Source: Tenebrio molitor (lineage: Eukaryota; Arthropoda; Insecta; Coleoptera; Tenebrionidae). Taken from it: a DNA stretch of 64,000 bases. Made by a program: the position numbers and the translations under genes. The number at the start of each line of letters is the position of its first letter. Positions within the stretch are counted from its first letter, which is position 1. Below, piece after piece: positions 25,901-34,800 of this stretch. Where the stretch lies: assembly GCF_963966145.1 (NCBI RefSeq), contig NC_091051.1, forward strand, positions 18,414,001-18,478,000, read 5' to 3'. A model generated the notes under the pieces. It was not told the DNA's origin, made no database searches, and saw only the letters and a list, made by a program, of their open reading frames with translations.

Positions 25901-28900
25901 ACATTTTTTATTTTAGGCAAGTTTTCAAAAAACTACGTTTTTAGATACGATGGGAATGGAACTGTGGTGGTAGCTTTACCGCGGATAAAACGGAGAAGTT
26001 TATTGTGAGTCCTGGATATCCATTGCCTTATGGCAAGAATATGAATTGTCAGTACAATATTAGTGGCATCAAAGAATCATATTTTGTAAATGTCAAATTC
26101 TATCATTTTGATTTAGAAGGAAGTAAGTTTTAGCATAAATAAAGATATGAGATAATTTTGTCACCATTACTCACAAGAGACTTGACAGACACAAATCCTT
26201 TGTATGTAACCATCTTTATCGAAAATTAAAAACTTCTAGCTGGATCCAGATGCATGTACGACAATCTAACAGTGACAAATATATGGCGTAGAGGCAATTT
26301 TAGGAGACACCCACTCTACAATCAAGTTTTCTGCGGTCAGAAGTCTCCACCCGAAATTCGGTTAAGCAGTACAATCTTCATTCAATTTTTCACTGACAAC
26401 TGGGTGCAAAAAACAGGCTATAAATTCTCGTATCAACTTGATAGTAACGTCTCTCAACAACTACCTGGCTATAAAAATTCACGCCTATGTTTCAGACTGT
26501 GGTGGTGATATAGACTCTCCAACCTCAATATCGACTCCTGCCATGAACAGGGCTAGGCATCCAGGATTGTATCAGGGTTATATATCTTGCGTGTGGAATA
26601 TAACAGCCCCACCGAAGAAGAATATCGTCATTCGGTTCCAACAATTTCACTTCGAATACAGACGGAACTGTTACTTCGACAACGTTGAAATTTTCGAAGG
26701 TAGTACCATTCTTAGGTCGAAGAGAATCGCGAATTTGTGCGGCGACTTGAGCAAGAATCTCCCCGTAATTACGTCAGAAAGCAATGCAGTTGTGATAAGT
26801 ATGAGGACTGACCGTACACTGAACCACACCGGGTTTCAAGCAGAAGTTATCTTTTCTGATGGTACTACTTACTATCGATGATAAATCTCCAAATAATACA
26901 ATAATTTTCAGGGACTGCAGCAGGTTGCGGTGGAAAAGTCTACCTTAACAAGAGCATGACATTAACAGCACCTAATCTGCCTGACATGGATTGTTCTTGG
27001 TTGATTCAGTCTGATGTTGGTACCAGTATCAAAATACGTTTCGATGAGTTAAATTTACCAGCCACGTGTCCCCTCGGGAACCACACTACAACAAATTGTA
27101 GCTGCGGTTCTTTGCAGGTAAACATTTATACTGTCAAAAGGATATTTTGTACGCTTTGAAATATTTTAAGATCACCGACGGACATCCAGCCGCATCGGAA
27201 ATAATCGAGAAATTCTGTGGCATTACGAGTACGAACTTTGCAAGACAACTATCGAGTATCAGTAATTCACTTGGAATAAGGCTGCACACAAGAGGAAGCA
27301 ACTCTAAAGCTTTCAAAGTAATTTTAACTCCAGTAAACAGTGAGTAAAACGACACAAATGATTAGGTACTACGATTAATCATGAGTTTCGTAGCGATTTG
27401 TGGTCCAGTATTTTTGAATGTATCTGACCAAATTCAAACAGTGACGTCTCCCGGATATCCGAATAAATATCCAAGCGACTTAAGATGTCTGTGGGTGTTG
27501 ACAGCTCCAAGAAAGTTTGTTGTGCATTTCGTCGACTTTGAACTGAACGAAGAAAATAATCAACACGTTGTCACCAATATTTGTAAAGAAGATAGGGTTG
27601 AAATTGTCGATGATTTGGTAATTAACTCATTACTCTATAGATATTAGTTGAAATCAATCAAAAACGATCAAGCCCAGTAAGACCATCGAATCCATGTCAG
27701 TTATTATGAAAACCACGAAATAACAAAACTCTGTTAAGGATGACAGCAGATCTGTTATGGATTATAACAGTACAAGATGCTGTCATGAAGAGGAAAAAAG
27801 TTTATAATTCAGCCAATATTATTTTGCATGTTTAAATAAAATCGGTGGCGCAAATATTTATTTTTGATTCTAGATTGCGAAAAAAAAATTTTGTTCGACA
27901 CTCAGAATTTGAGAATTTTCTCCTGTGTGAACGGATTTTTATAACATGTCATAACTTGTCAAAACGAAACGTCAAGCTAATTTTAAAGATTTTAAGCGAT
28001 TTGGAGCCTTTCAGGAGCTCGTCGAACAAAGAAACGTCGTATTCAACTCGTTCGTATGTAAATTGGGCTCTTTATATAAACAGCCCAATTTACACAAGAA
28101 CTCGTTGAATAATATACTGCTATACTGCTATAGACTATGGGCCGGTTTCACCAACGTCAGTTAAATTTAACTACAGATTAAAATATACGAAAACATTGTT
28201 ATAACAATAGGTAACTAAAGTAAGTAAGTTAAAATTTTTAACCTACAGTTAACTTTAACTGGAGTTGATGAAACCGGCCCTTATATATCTATTTACCTAT
28301 TAAATTTACATTTTAGTTCTACTAAGTTTTGGATAATAATTTCGTTTAACAATTTTTTAGAACACCAATGTCTTGAGTAATGATCTAGGACCGTCCTTCA
28401 CATTTTCCGGTAACAGAAAAGTAACAGCAGACTTTTCCGTAAGTTCACAGGTTACAAAAATGCGTAAAAGATAGTGGAATATTTTTTACAGAGGTTCAGC
28501 TTAATGCCGGGTGATCATCATTTCTGTGGAAAATCTGACAAGCCCTTTGACTACTACTCTGGTCTGAACATCCTTTTGATCAAATTTACAAGCGGTAATA
28601 TCGATCGAAATCGTGGAAAAGGCTTTAAAATTGAATATCAAACAATTGGTAATTAGTGTCAAGAAATAATGTTTGTTTTTAATTTAACAAAATTAATTGA
28701 CAGGATGTAACAGAAATTTCACTTCATTACAAGGCCGCATTGTTAATACCTTCAGTGAAAATTGCTACCAGACCATCATCGTGCCTGAAAATTATACAAT
28801 TTCGTTGTTCTTCAACAATTTCGTGCTTTATCAATCCAGCGGATGCGATCAAGTTGGGGTGGAGATACGAGATGGTGCAGATCATTCGGCTAATTTGTTG

Positions 28901-29480
28901 CAAAAATCTTGTGGTTACGCTATCCCAAACCCAGTGTTTTCAACAAAGAACAAATTGTGGATACACTCTTGGAACAAGATGGGATTCAAGTTACCGTCGC
29001 ATTTCGATGTAGTGTATACTTCATCGGATAAGGGTCGAGGATGTGGCGGTACTTTATATAACTATAAGGGGACCTTTAGTAGCCCGTCCTATCCCTTAGG
29101 GTACAAAGGTAGTACTCCGTGTGTATGGGATGTTCGAGTTCCAATTGGTATGAGAGTCGCAATTAAGTTTTCAGGTAGGTTGTTTTTTTTTTGCGAAAAT
29201 CACTTCTGCACTTAAACGTTGTTTCAGTTTTTGATATTCAGGGAGATTGTAAGAATAACTACGTCAAAGTGACCACTTATGACAAGGATAGTTCTAACGA
29301 TCATAAGTTCTGCAAAGAAGTATATTATTGACAATTTATTTGAAATATTTTTAACTTTTGTCTTTTCAGGATAATCCAGCTGTATTGTATTCCAATTCAC
29401 GTTTAACAGTAACATATCAATCCTCATCAAATAATGGCGGAACAGGATGGATAGCTTTATTTGAATCGGTACACCAATGA
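10550..29480 (+). CDS. Cubn: Cubilin-type endocytic receptor (8 EGF, 27 CUB domains), multi-exon
   Basis: In other animals cubilin is a giant extracellular peripheral receptor that binds protein and vitamin-carrier ligands and is held at the membrane by Amnionless. In Drosophila it acts in nephrocyte uptake. Here the first supported exons (10,550-10,679; 10,746-10,901) encode PRIIAQDGNLIFYAAEHK and a helical segment typical of the cubilin N-terminus. Eight EGF domains (10,951-12,800) and 27 CUB domains (13,167-29,477) follow, ending with TGA at 29,478. Splice junctions checked by hand keep the frame, including across a 3.45-kb intron full of transposons. No membrane span or GPI-like tail follows the last CUB, as expected. 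The signal-peptide exon was not found. I saw no disabling lesion in the parts I translated. Confidence 0.93.
10951..12800 (+). other. Cubilin EGF block, eight domains
   Basis: Exons are at about 10,951-11,127, 11,365-11,468, 11,526-11,670, 11,726-11,867, 12,131-12,231, 12,291-12,417 and 12,468-12,800. The domains start at IDECNSNPC, VNECARF, STDCNSG, VDECTMN, IDECTIF, VCSVNNGGC, NACNPNPC and NLCASNPC. The first, second, fourth and fifth have the D-x-(D/N)-E-C calcium-binding signature. The order matches vertebrate cubilin. The last exon ends in AACAAG followed by gcaagt, a GC-type donor. Confidence 0.9.
11928..12005. repeat. Hairpin in a cubilin intron
   Basis: gtctttttgtgctaagcccag is mirrored by ctgggcgaagctcaaaaagac, with a centre containing gaccgagacgaagtcgaggtc. 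It is one of several strong hairpins with CG-containing cores in this window. Confidence 0.65.
12838..13043. mobile_element. MITE in a cubilin intron
   Basis: The ends ggtcattataaatgactgt are inverted at 12,839 and 13,026-13,043. It is 206 bases long with no frame and lies in the intron that begins with the GC donor. Confidence 0.75.
13167..18990 (+). other. Cubilin CUB domains 1-13
   Basis: Approximate domain spans: CUB1 13,167-13,573; 2 13,625-14,080; 3 14,090-14,475; 4 14,530-14,932; 5 14,983-15,342; 6 15,395-15,795; 7 15,798-16,180; 8 16,226-16,665; 9 16,714-17,060; 10 17,120-17,473; 11 17,524-17,861; 12 17,912-18,315; 13 18,369-18,990. Most start with CGG, carry SPxYPxxYP and C(D/E)xDYVE(V/I), and end in GF.(A/L).Y. 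Many are split by a short intron right after the VEV motif. CUB13 lacks the first CGG (DHDNELSGPSG instead), and its inner intron holds a MITE. Confidence 0.88.
18568..18778. mobile_element. MITE at the splice donor inside CUB13
   Basis: Inverted ends of about 45 bases (gtagaggtgttggat on the left, gtaggggtgttggat on the right in reverse complement) enclose about 210 bases. The exon frame runs into the left end as ATA GTA GAG and the first plausible donor is the following gt. The element therefore appears to supply the last codon or codons and the donor. Confidence 0.75.
19063..21661 (+). other. Cubilin CUB domains 14-18 and first part of CUB19
   Basis: Approximate spans: CUB14 19,063-19,438 (starts TCGTSEP); 15 19,488-19,990; 16 19,991-20,398 (HSCGGEIAL); 17 20,450-20,860 (NCGGTVRA); 18 20,915-21,255 (ACGGTIEA); 19 from 21,314 (ACEGDLNQ). 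The CUB19 exon ends at 21,661 with ...NVKLQ in phase 0, followed by gtcagt. Its final strands are encoded 3.45 kb downstream at 25,116. CUB18 and CUB19 are divergent: CUB18 has no second cysteine pair in the usual place. Confidence 0.85.
21671..22485. mobile_element. Foldback element with about 285-bp arms in a cubilin intron
   Basis: Outer ends tacaggctgatac and tacagggtgatcc (reverse complement) are followed by long inverted arms (about 21,690-21,985 and 22,185-22,465; shared blocks such as ctctagcaactttatttct and aatgaaaaggcgtttaagg). The centre, about 200 bases, carries an unrelated frame on the - strand. The element starts only 10 bases after the splice donor of the CUB19 exon. Confidence 0.85.
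21995..22189 (-). other. Unrecognised open frame in the centre of the foldback element
   Basis: An ATG at 22,189 opens MNNDTANKIKLLCETCQLE and continues about 60 residues through the unique centre (…TFEEMTDMLHVRSELHSR…) before entering the repeat arm. It contains a CETC pair and acidic, helical-looking sequence. I do not recognise it. It may be a host exon captured between the arms or a chance frame. Confidence 0.35.
22532..22811. mobile_element. MITE with about 85-bp TIRs in a cubilin intron
   Basis: The ends tataccgggtatcaac are mirrored by gttgatacccggtata, and the inverted match continues for about 85 bases (cataggcacattacacatat and so on). It lies directly against the next element, whose TA at 22,810 is the last TA of this one. 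Confidence 0.85.
22810..24530 (-). mobile_element. Tc1/mariner-type element with internally deleted transposase
   Basis: TIRs of about 40 bases (tacagggtgcgtctact, then aaactttatat..gaatatctt) and TA at both edges. The length is 1.72 kb. The transposase is on the - strand and reduced to its N- and C-terminal parts (separate entry). The region from 24,090 to the right TIR and that from 23,660 to the left TIR have no recognised frame. Confidence 0.88.
23664..24090 (-). pseudogene. Tc1/mariner-type transposase relic, catalytic core missing
   Basis: The start at 24,090 reads MSFSQQEKINIIFTYGECHR and continues through the recruiting helix-turn-helix (RVRDALPKN...; then NPHTSTRAVAATLNVSQSTI and LKFHPYEM). 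There are two in-frame stops (about codons 41 and 71). Shortly after, at about 23,710-23,664, the frame resembles the extreme transposase C-terminus (..VEINFEHLI stop). The DDD catalytic domain between is gone, so the copy can only be mobilised by a related transposase. Confidence 0.75.
24537..25031. mobile_element. Long palindromic MITE in a cubilin intron
   Basis: The sequence reads almost the same on both strands: tacagagtgtgattgaaag at the left, tacagggtgttattgaaag (reverse complement) at the right. An inner inverted pair lies around accctgtatatcat...atgatatacagggt. The arms are about 215 bases and the total is 495 bases. The inner ends look like TIRs of a second, nested MITE. Confidence 0.85.
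27870..28108. repeat. Dispersed hairpin repeat in the CUB25 intron
   Basis: Carries the GTTCGACGA-family sequence (ttgagaattttctcctgtgt, aaaacgaaacgtcaagctaa, gctcgtcgaacaaa). It ends with a palindrome: actcgttcgtatgtaaattg against caatttacacaagaactcgt. Copies also lie at 9,303-9,546 and 54,021-54,178. Confidence 0.75.
28139..28280. mobile_element. Short MITE with GGGCCGGTTTCA ends
   Basis: gggccggtttcaccaacgtc is mirrored by ttgatgaaaccggccc. The length is 142 bases. Inside each end is the motif agttaaa(t/g)ttaact. Short elements with this terminus are common in arthropod genomes. It sits in a cubilin intron. Confidence 0.85.
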
Positions 29481-29689
29481 TGATATATATTCTTATTGAG
29501 TTTTCCTTGTACAATTTCTAATTTTACTATTAATTTTTTGGATTCAGTCAGCAAGTAACCATTATTTGGTAAATAATATATTTTAGTAAATTATATACTC
29601 AACAGTAAAATGTTTTATCTTTTAACTTGTATAGTTATGACATTAACTAGCCAATTTTATGGTACCAATTACAAATATAGAGTGTGTTA
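29481..29689. other. 3' flank of cubilin
   Basis: AT-rich sequence that should contain the 3' UTR and polyadenylation site. No canonical aataaa is seen, only variants such as aataatata near 29,572. Confidence 0.35.
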
Positions 29690-30134
29690 GAGCGTGGTCC
29701 AATGCGACTGGCCAATCTCTAGTACCAACGCAACGGTAGGACCGCCCCTAGGGTCAACCGACCAATCGGCTCCCGAGATAGACTTACTCGCCGATATATA
29801 TCTAGAAGCGGTCGCAACCGAACCGATGCATCGGCCTCATTTCTCTCGACCGTCTCGAGACAGACGTGTCGTTTTATTTACCGTGCATTCTCAGAGCGAT
29901 TTGAACTCCGTTAGGCAAAAAGCTCTGTCCCAGCGCAAACAAAAAGACAATTCTTCTTCGGCGATCCAGCTGCCCAGGGCGCCTGGCGTCCTGGTCCCCC
30001 AGCTTCATCGTCCCGGAGAAGAATCGCTGCCGTCCCCGTCGAAGATCACCGACCCCGGTGACAAGTGTAAAAAAATTGTGGTCAAGCAGGTCGTGGCTTT
30101 CTGTCTCTTCTACAAACGCAGGTCGTCATTGTAG
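29690..30134 (+). promoter_or_regulatory. CG-rich island: possible promoter with first exon, or solo LTR
   Basis: About 440 bases that are much richer in CG than all surroundings. The first part has three ccaat motifs (29,699, 29,711 and 29,762), then a TATA-like gatatatatct near 29,795. After it comes a run without stop codons in one frame (146 codons from 29,694, arginine- and proline-rich). I do not recognise the frame. The order CCAAT, TATA, open sequence fits either a host promoter with a 5' exon or the U3-R of an LTR. No paired LTR is in the window. Confidence 0.4.
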
Positions 30135-30973
30135 TGGATATGTTTTGACTTTTCCGGCAAAGCATATAATTATACTACTTATAATGGAAAATGCAACACT
30201 CAGAAATAGCATAATTTTATTAAAAAAATAATAATTGCGGAGGATTAACCTATAACGCAAAAAACTTTGGTTAATTTAAGACGCAGATGTAAATTAATTA
30301 CTGTCCAACATCGTCTTAAAAGCGTGGACAGTAGATACATACATTAACAGTTTCAGAAGAGAGTCCGTTCTGTTAGGTTCAGTTTTTCTTCTGCGGATGT
30401 ACTTTCTAATCTATACTTCAGGGGTTTTGGCAAAAATGGTCTTTTTCTCTGTAAAATTAGACGAACTTCCCATTAAATTCTCATATTGTCTTTTGACCTT
30501 TGTCGGTCTTCATCCATATAAAATTACATAAAGGTATTTTTTTTTGAGCTTTACAATGCTATTTTGTCGACTTGACTCATTGAAACACTGAAATTACCGA
30601 AAATGAAGGGAAATACCTTACTCCGTTAAAGTCGCACAATTGGTCGCATGGGGTGCAAATGGGACAATTATTTTTTAGAAAAAAAAACAATAATCGCTGC
30701 TTTGTAGTGATCGATGCAACTTACATTTCTCAAAGTTCTAGAAGATTACGTGAATTCACAGACCTAAAGTTGACTCAAGTTGCAAAAAATCATATTCCAT
30801 TTGCAACAGCACTTTTATGGCATTAGTCATTTAAAATTACTTTAAAAGTGTACTTTTATGGAAAATATTCAATCCAAACTATGATTTTCTGGCCTTTTTG
30901 TGCCTTTATTGATACACTGAAATTAATAATGCTTGGGATCGTGGTAACCCCGTGCGCCTAACTAAGGGCTAGG
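30135..30973. other. Intergenic DNA, nothing recognised
   Basis: AT-rich and without a supported frame or terminal repeat. Confidence 0.3.
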
Positions 30974-31333
30974 TACTATCGCGGCCAAAATACTTTGGTC
31001 GTCAATTTTTGACACTTCAAATGTAAATCAAGTATTAATGTCAATATACATGACAATTTCAAATTATTCTTGTCAAAAATTTGGCACCTTCAGCTTTTGA
31101 TAAATATAGAATCGTCTTACTTGCTTCTGAAGGTTGTCTAAACCGCGACTATGTTGATCTTTTGCTTTTGGACCCTGCCTCCGCAGCTGGGATTTACCCC
31201 ACCCGTATGACACTGATAGATTAAAATAATTTTGACAGTAGTAAAAAATAAGGTTAAACATCCAAAAGTTTGCTTTACAATTGAATGTCATTTATGTCAC
31301 ATTGACGACCAAAGTATTTTGGCCGCGATAGTA
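30974..31333. mobile_element. TA-flanked MITE with 33-bp perfect TIRs
   Basis: tactatcgcggccaaaatac at the left equals the reverse complement of the right end, and the match goes on without mismatch to gtcgtcaa. It is 360 bases with no frame of its own. Its final TA serves as the first TA of the next element. Confidence 0.9.
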
Positions 31334-31378
31334 CTATGCCGGCCAAAAAATTTTGGCCGTCATTGTCTGTCAATTAAG

Positions 31379-31582
31379 AATAGTATATTAAAGAACGAGT
31401 TTTATAAGGGTTGATTTGGCGCACGAGTTCCAGGTGTAGAAAACGACCCGTAGGGGAGTTTTGTATGGAACGAGTGCGCCAATGCCCTTATAAAACAAGT
31501 TTTTTATGTTATTTGCACCCTTGTTTTAATTTTTAAATAAAAAAATTAAATTTTCAAATTCTAGGAAATTTTGTATTAATTG
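31379..31582. repeat. Hairpin repeat family, copy A
   Basis: Starts aatagtatattaaagaacga. The hairpin arms are of the form ttttataaggg..tggcgcac, with a conserved centre gaaaacgacccgtagggga. It is cut by the Copia insertion after ttgtattaatt. Longer copies are at 39,455-39,893 and, inverted, 47,489-47,898. Confidence 0.85.
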
Positions 31583-31586
31583 CAAA

Positions 31587-31805
31587 TGTTGGGATTTTCT
31601 AATAAGGCCGACTGTTTTGATTTAAAAGCTAAAACTGTTTATTCAAACGTGAACGTGTTGTTTTACAATCTACAAGTTTCAAGTTAGTGTCTATGGCGTA
31701 TACCAGGTTTTTCCTTAGTTACATCTACTCGTTGGTTTTAGTACCAACCTAAACAAAATAAAAGTACTGTTATTAAATAATTATAAAATGAGAAATACAT
31801 CAACA
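31587..31805 (-). repeat. Copia 3' LTR
   Basis: 219 bases, reading tgttgatg...cccaaca on the - strand. It differs from the 5' LTR at a single position that I noticed (aataatt against aatgatt near 31,780). A purine-rich tract (aagggagag, 31,806-31,814 on the - strand) lies just inside, as needed for plus-strand priming. The polyprotein stop codon overlaps the first bases of this LTR. Confidence 0.95.
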
Positions 31806-34800
31806 CTCTCCCTTATTTAATAACTTACAGATTCCCATGTCGTTACACAAATCTCTAAATCGGGTTGAAAACAATGGTTTTGTTAATATGTCCGCGAGCT
31901 GTTTTTCAGAATCTACTTTTGAAACCATAATCTCTCCAGCAGTTACTAATTCGCGAACAAAAAAATGTCTGATACGAATATGCTTCGTTCTTCGATGGAA
32001 CTCGGGATTCTGGGCAAGTCGAATAGCAGCTTCATTGTCGATTTGTAATGTAGGTGTTGCTTTCAATTGGTCCAGTTCAGTTAAAATCCTCTTGATCCAG
32101 ATGATCTCCCTGGCAGCTTCGCTGGCAGCTACAACTTCAGCTTCAGTTGTGGATATGGCAACGGAAGATTGTCTTTGGCTCATCCAGGAAATAGGGGCCC
32201 CAGAGTGGAGGCACAGTACACCAGAGGTCGAACGCCCCGTGCTAAGGTCACCACCATGATCTGCATCGCTGTAGCATTCAAAAACCCCCTTTGCTTGGTT
32301 GTTCTTGTAAAGAAGCCCACAGTTCGTTGTACCTCTCAGGTACCGCAAAATCCTCTTGACCCTAACTACGTCTCGATCTGTTGGATTCTCAAGATTTCTG
32401 GATACCACGCTGAGTGCGTACGCAATATCCGGACGTGTCCCACACATGAGGAACATCAATGCTCCCACGGCTTGTCTGTATGGAAACTCGGAGTTTCGAG
32501 AGCTTTCTTCTGTGTCGTTGTCCTTGACGATTGGAGTAGTCACTGCCTTGCAGTTACTCATGTTGAATCGTTCTAACAGTTTTTCGGTGTAGTGGGTTTG
32601 ACTCACCCTCACCGAGCCGTCTTCTTCTCGATTGATTTCCAGTCCCAGGAAAAACGACGCAGGTTTAGCAGTTATTTTGAACTTTCGTCCTAAGTCATCG
32701 ATAAATTGTTGAAGTTCCTGTTCGTCATTGGCTGCAATTAAACCATCATCAACATAAAGGACGAAGAACATTTTTGTGGAGCCTGTTTGCCTAACAAAAA
32801 GACAAGGATCCGCTTCGCTCCTTCGAAAACCCAATTTAATGATGTAATTGCTAAACTTCTCATTCCAGCAACGAGGGGCTTGTTTCAGCCCATACAAGCT
32901 TTTCTTTAGTCGACATACTCTCCCAGATCCATCACAGTGTCCTTCAGGTTGTTGCATGTATATGGTTTCCTTCAAGTCACCATAGAGAAAAGCCGTTGAA
33001 ACGTCAATCTGTGCAAGTTTCATACCTTCATTTGCGGCAACACTGAGTAGCGTTCGAATAGTAGACTTCCTGGCTACTGGACTGAAAGTTTCGTCATAGT
33101 CAATTCCTCTTTGCTGTGAATAGCCCTTGATGACCAGTCTCGCCTTGAACTTATCGATTGATCCATCGGCGTTGGTTTTCACTTTGTAGACCCATTTGTT
33201 TGAAATAGCCCTTTTTCCTTGAGGTAAGTCCACTAGCTCCCAAGTCTCGTTTTCTTGAAGAGCCTTCATTTCACGGTCCATGGCTTCTTTCCAGTAATCC
33301 TTTTGATCCGACTTCATGGCCTCGCCGTAAGTTTCTGGTTCCTCAAGTGACGTTGCAAGATGCATCACGTAGTCTTGCAGTTTCTCTGGCGCTTTCAGAG
33401 TCGATCTGTTCCGTAGACATCGTGTGGTCCTGTCGGCGTTGTGCTCGCAATCTGACTCGGAAGTTCCAGAAATTGACGTATCTTCGGTTTCCTGCTCCTC
33501 TTCATCGTCATCGGTGAGTTCATCATCGCGATCAGCTTGAATTTCCTGTTTAGACGTTGAATCATCTTCTGGAATAATCACACTTTTCGTGTGCTCAAGC
33601 GTTTTCTCTTCAAATACGACATCTCGTGATCTAATGAGTTTGCATTCCTCTTTGTCGAAGATCCTGTATCCGTCATCATGATCGTAGCCAATGAGAATAC
33701 CTTTAGTGGCTTTTGGGTCCATCTTTTTTCTGGTTTGCTTCGGAACATGAACATAGCAAGTGGAGCCTATTACACGTAAGTGTTTCAGTCCCGGTTTCTT
33801 ACCGTACCACAGTTCATATGGAGATGTTCCTGGCACGTTTGAAGGTCCCGTGCGATTCAAGATGTAGTTCGCTGAACGAACTATTTCAGCCCAGAGTGTC
33901 TGCGGAATGTTTCCGTGGGCATGCATAATTGCCCTTGCTGTTTCGACGACTGTGCGATTCTCTCTTTCGCTACAGCCGTTTTGTTGTGGGGTGTATGGCA
34001 TCGTTAGACGTTGAATAATACCTTCCTTTTGAAGCATACTTCTAACGTCCTTGTTGTCAAACTCCTTCCCATTGTCACTCAGAAGTTCTTTGATCACATG
34101 TCCAACAGTTTTTGTTTCAGCTAAAAACTGACTCAGCTTCTCTGCAACTTCTGATTTTTCTTTCAAGAAATAAATCGTCCTGAATTTTGTGTAATCGTCC
34201 TTGAAGAGCACAAAATATTTAAATCCTGACATCGATTCCTGAAATGGTCCGCATACATCTGTGTGAACTCGCTCTCCTGCTTTTGTTGTCTTCGTTCTAG
34301 TGCCAAATGGTAGGCGATGAGCTTTTCCGTACATACAGCCTTCACACAGTTCACTGTCCATTTCCACTTTGATGTTCAGCTCCTTGCTCAGTAGCGACTT
34401 CACATGGCGCTTATTCTGATGTCCGAATCTCTCATGATATAGCTGCAAGAGATTATTTGTACCTGTGACATTGACTTCATCGAGTGAGCTGGTTTTCGTA
34501 CTTCTCACGGCCAACTTATAAAGTCCTCCAAATCGATCACGAACTCCTATCAGCTGGACTAATCCGTCGACTTTGAAATTGAAAGTTTCTGTGGTTGAGA
34601 TGAACTCGCTATTTTGACGTTTATCTTGTGCTGCAAGAACGGAGAACAAATTCTTCTGAATACTTGGAACGCACCAAACATCTGTCAGAGTGATTTTGTT
34701 CCATCTTCCTCCAACTGCTGCTTCAATCTCCACTGTACCTTTTCCAATGGCTTCAATTTTCTCACCATTCGCTGTGGTTACTGAATGTGTTGTTGAAAAT

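Larger units (their letters stand above)
25116..29480 (+). other. End of cubilin CUB19 and CUB domains 20-27
   Basis: The exon at 25,116 opens with FSSRYQLNYTISFNTY, which completes CUB19 in frame with the exon ending at 21,661. Then: CUB20 25,164-25,504; 21 25,561-25,965; 22 25,966-26,440; 23 26,496-26,862; 24 26,925-27,340; 25 27,399-28,650; 26 28,704-29,030; 27 29,038-29,477. CUB25 is split by a 740-base intron (about 27,616-28,360) holding two repeats. CUB27 ends ...WIALFESVHQ and a TGA at 29,478-29,480. CUB26 starts GCNRNF instead of GCGG, as the second-last vertebrate CUB also does. Confidence 0.88.
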
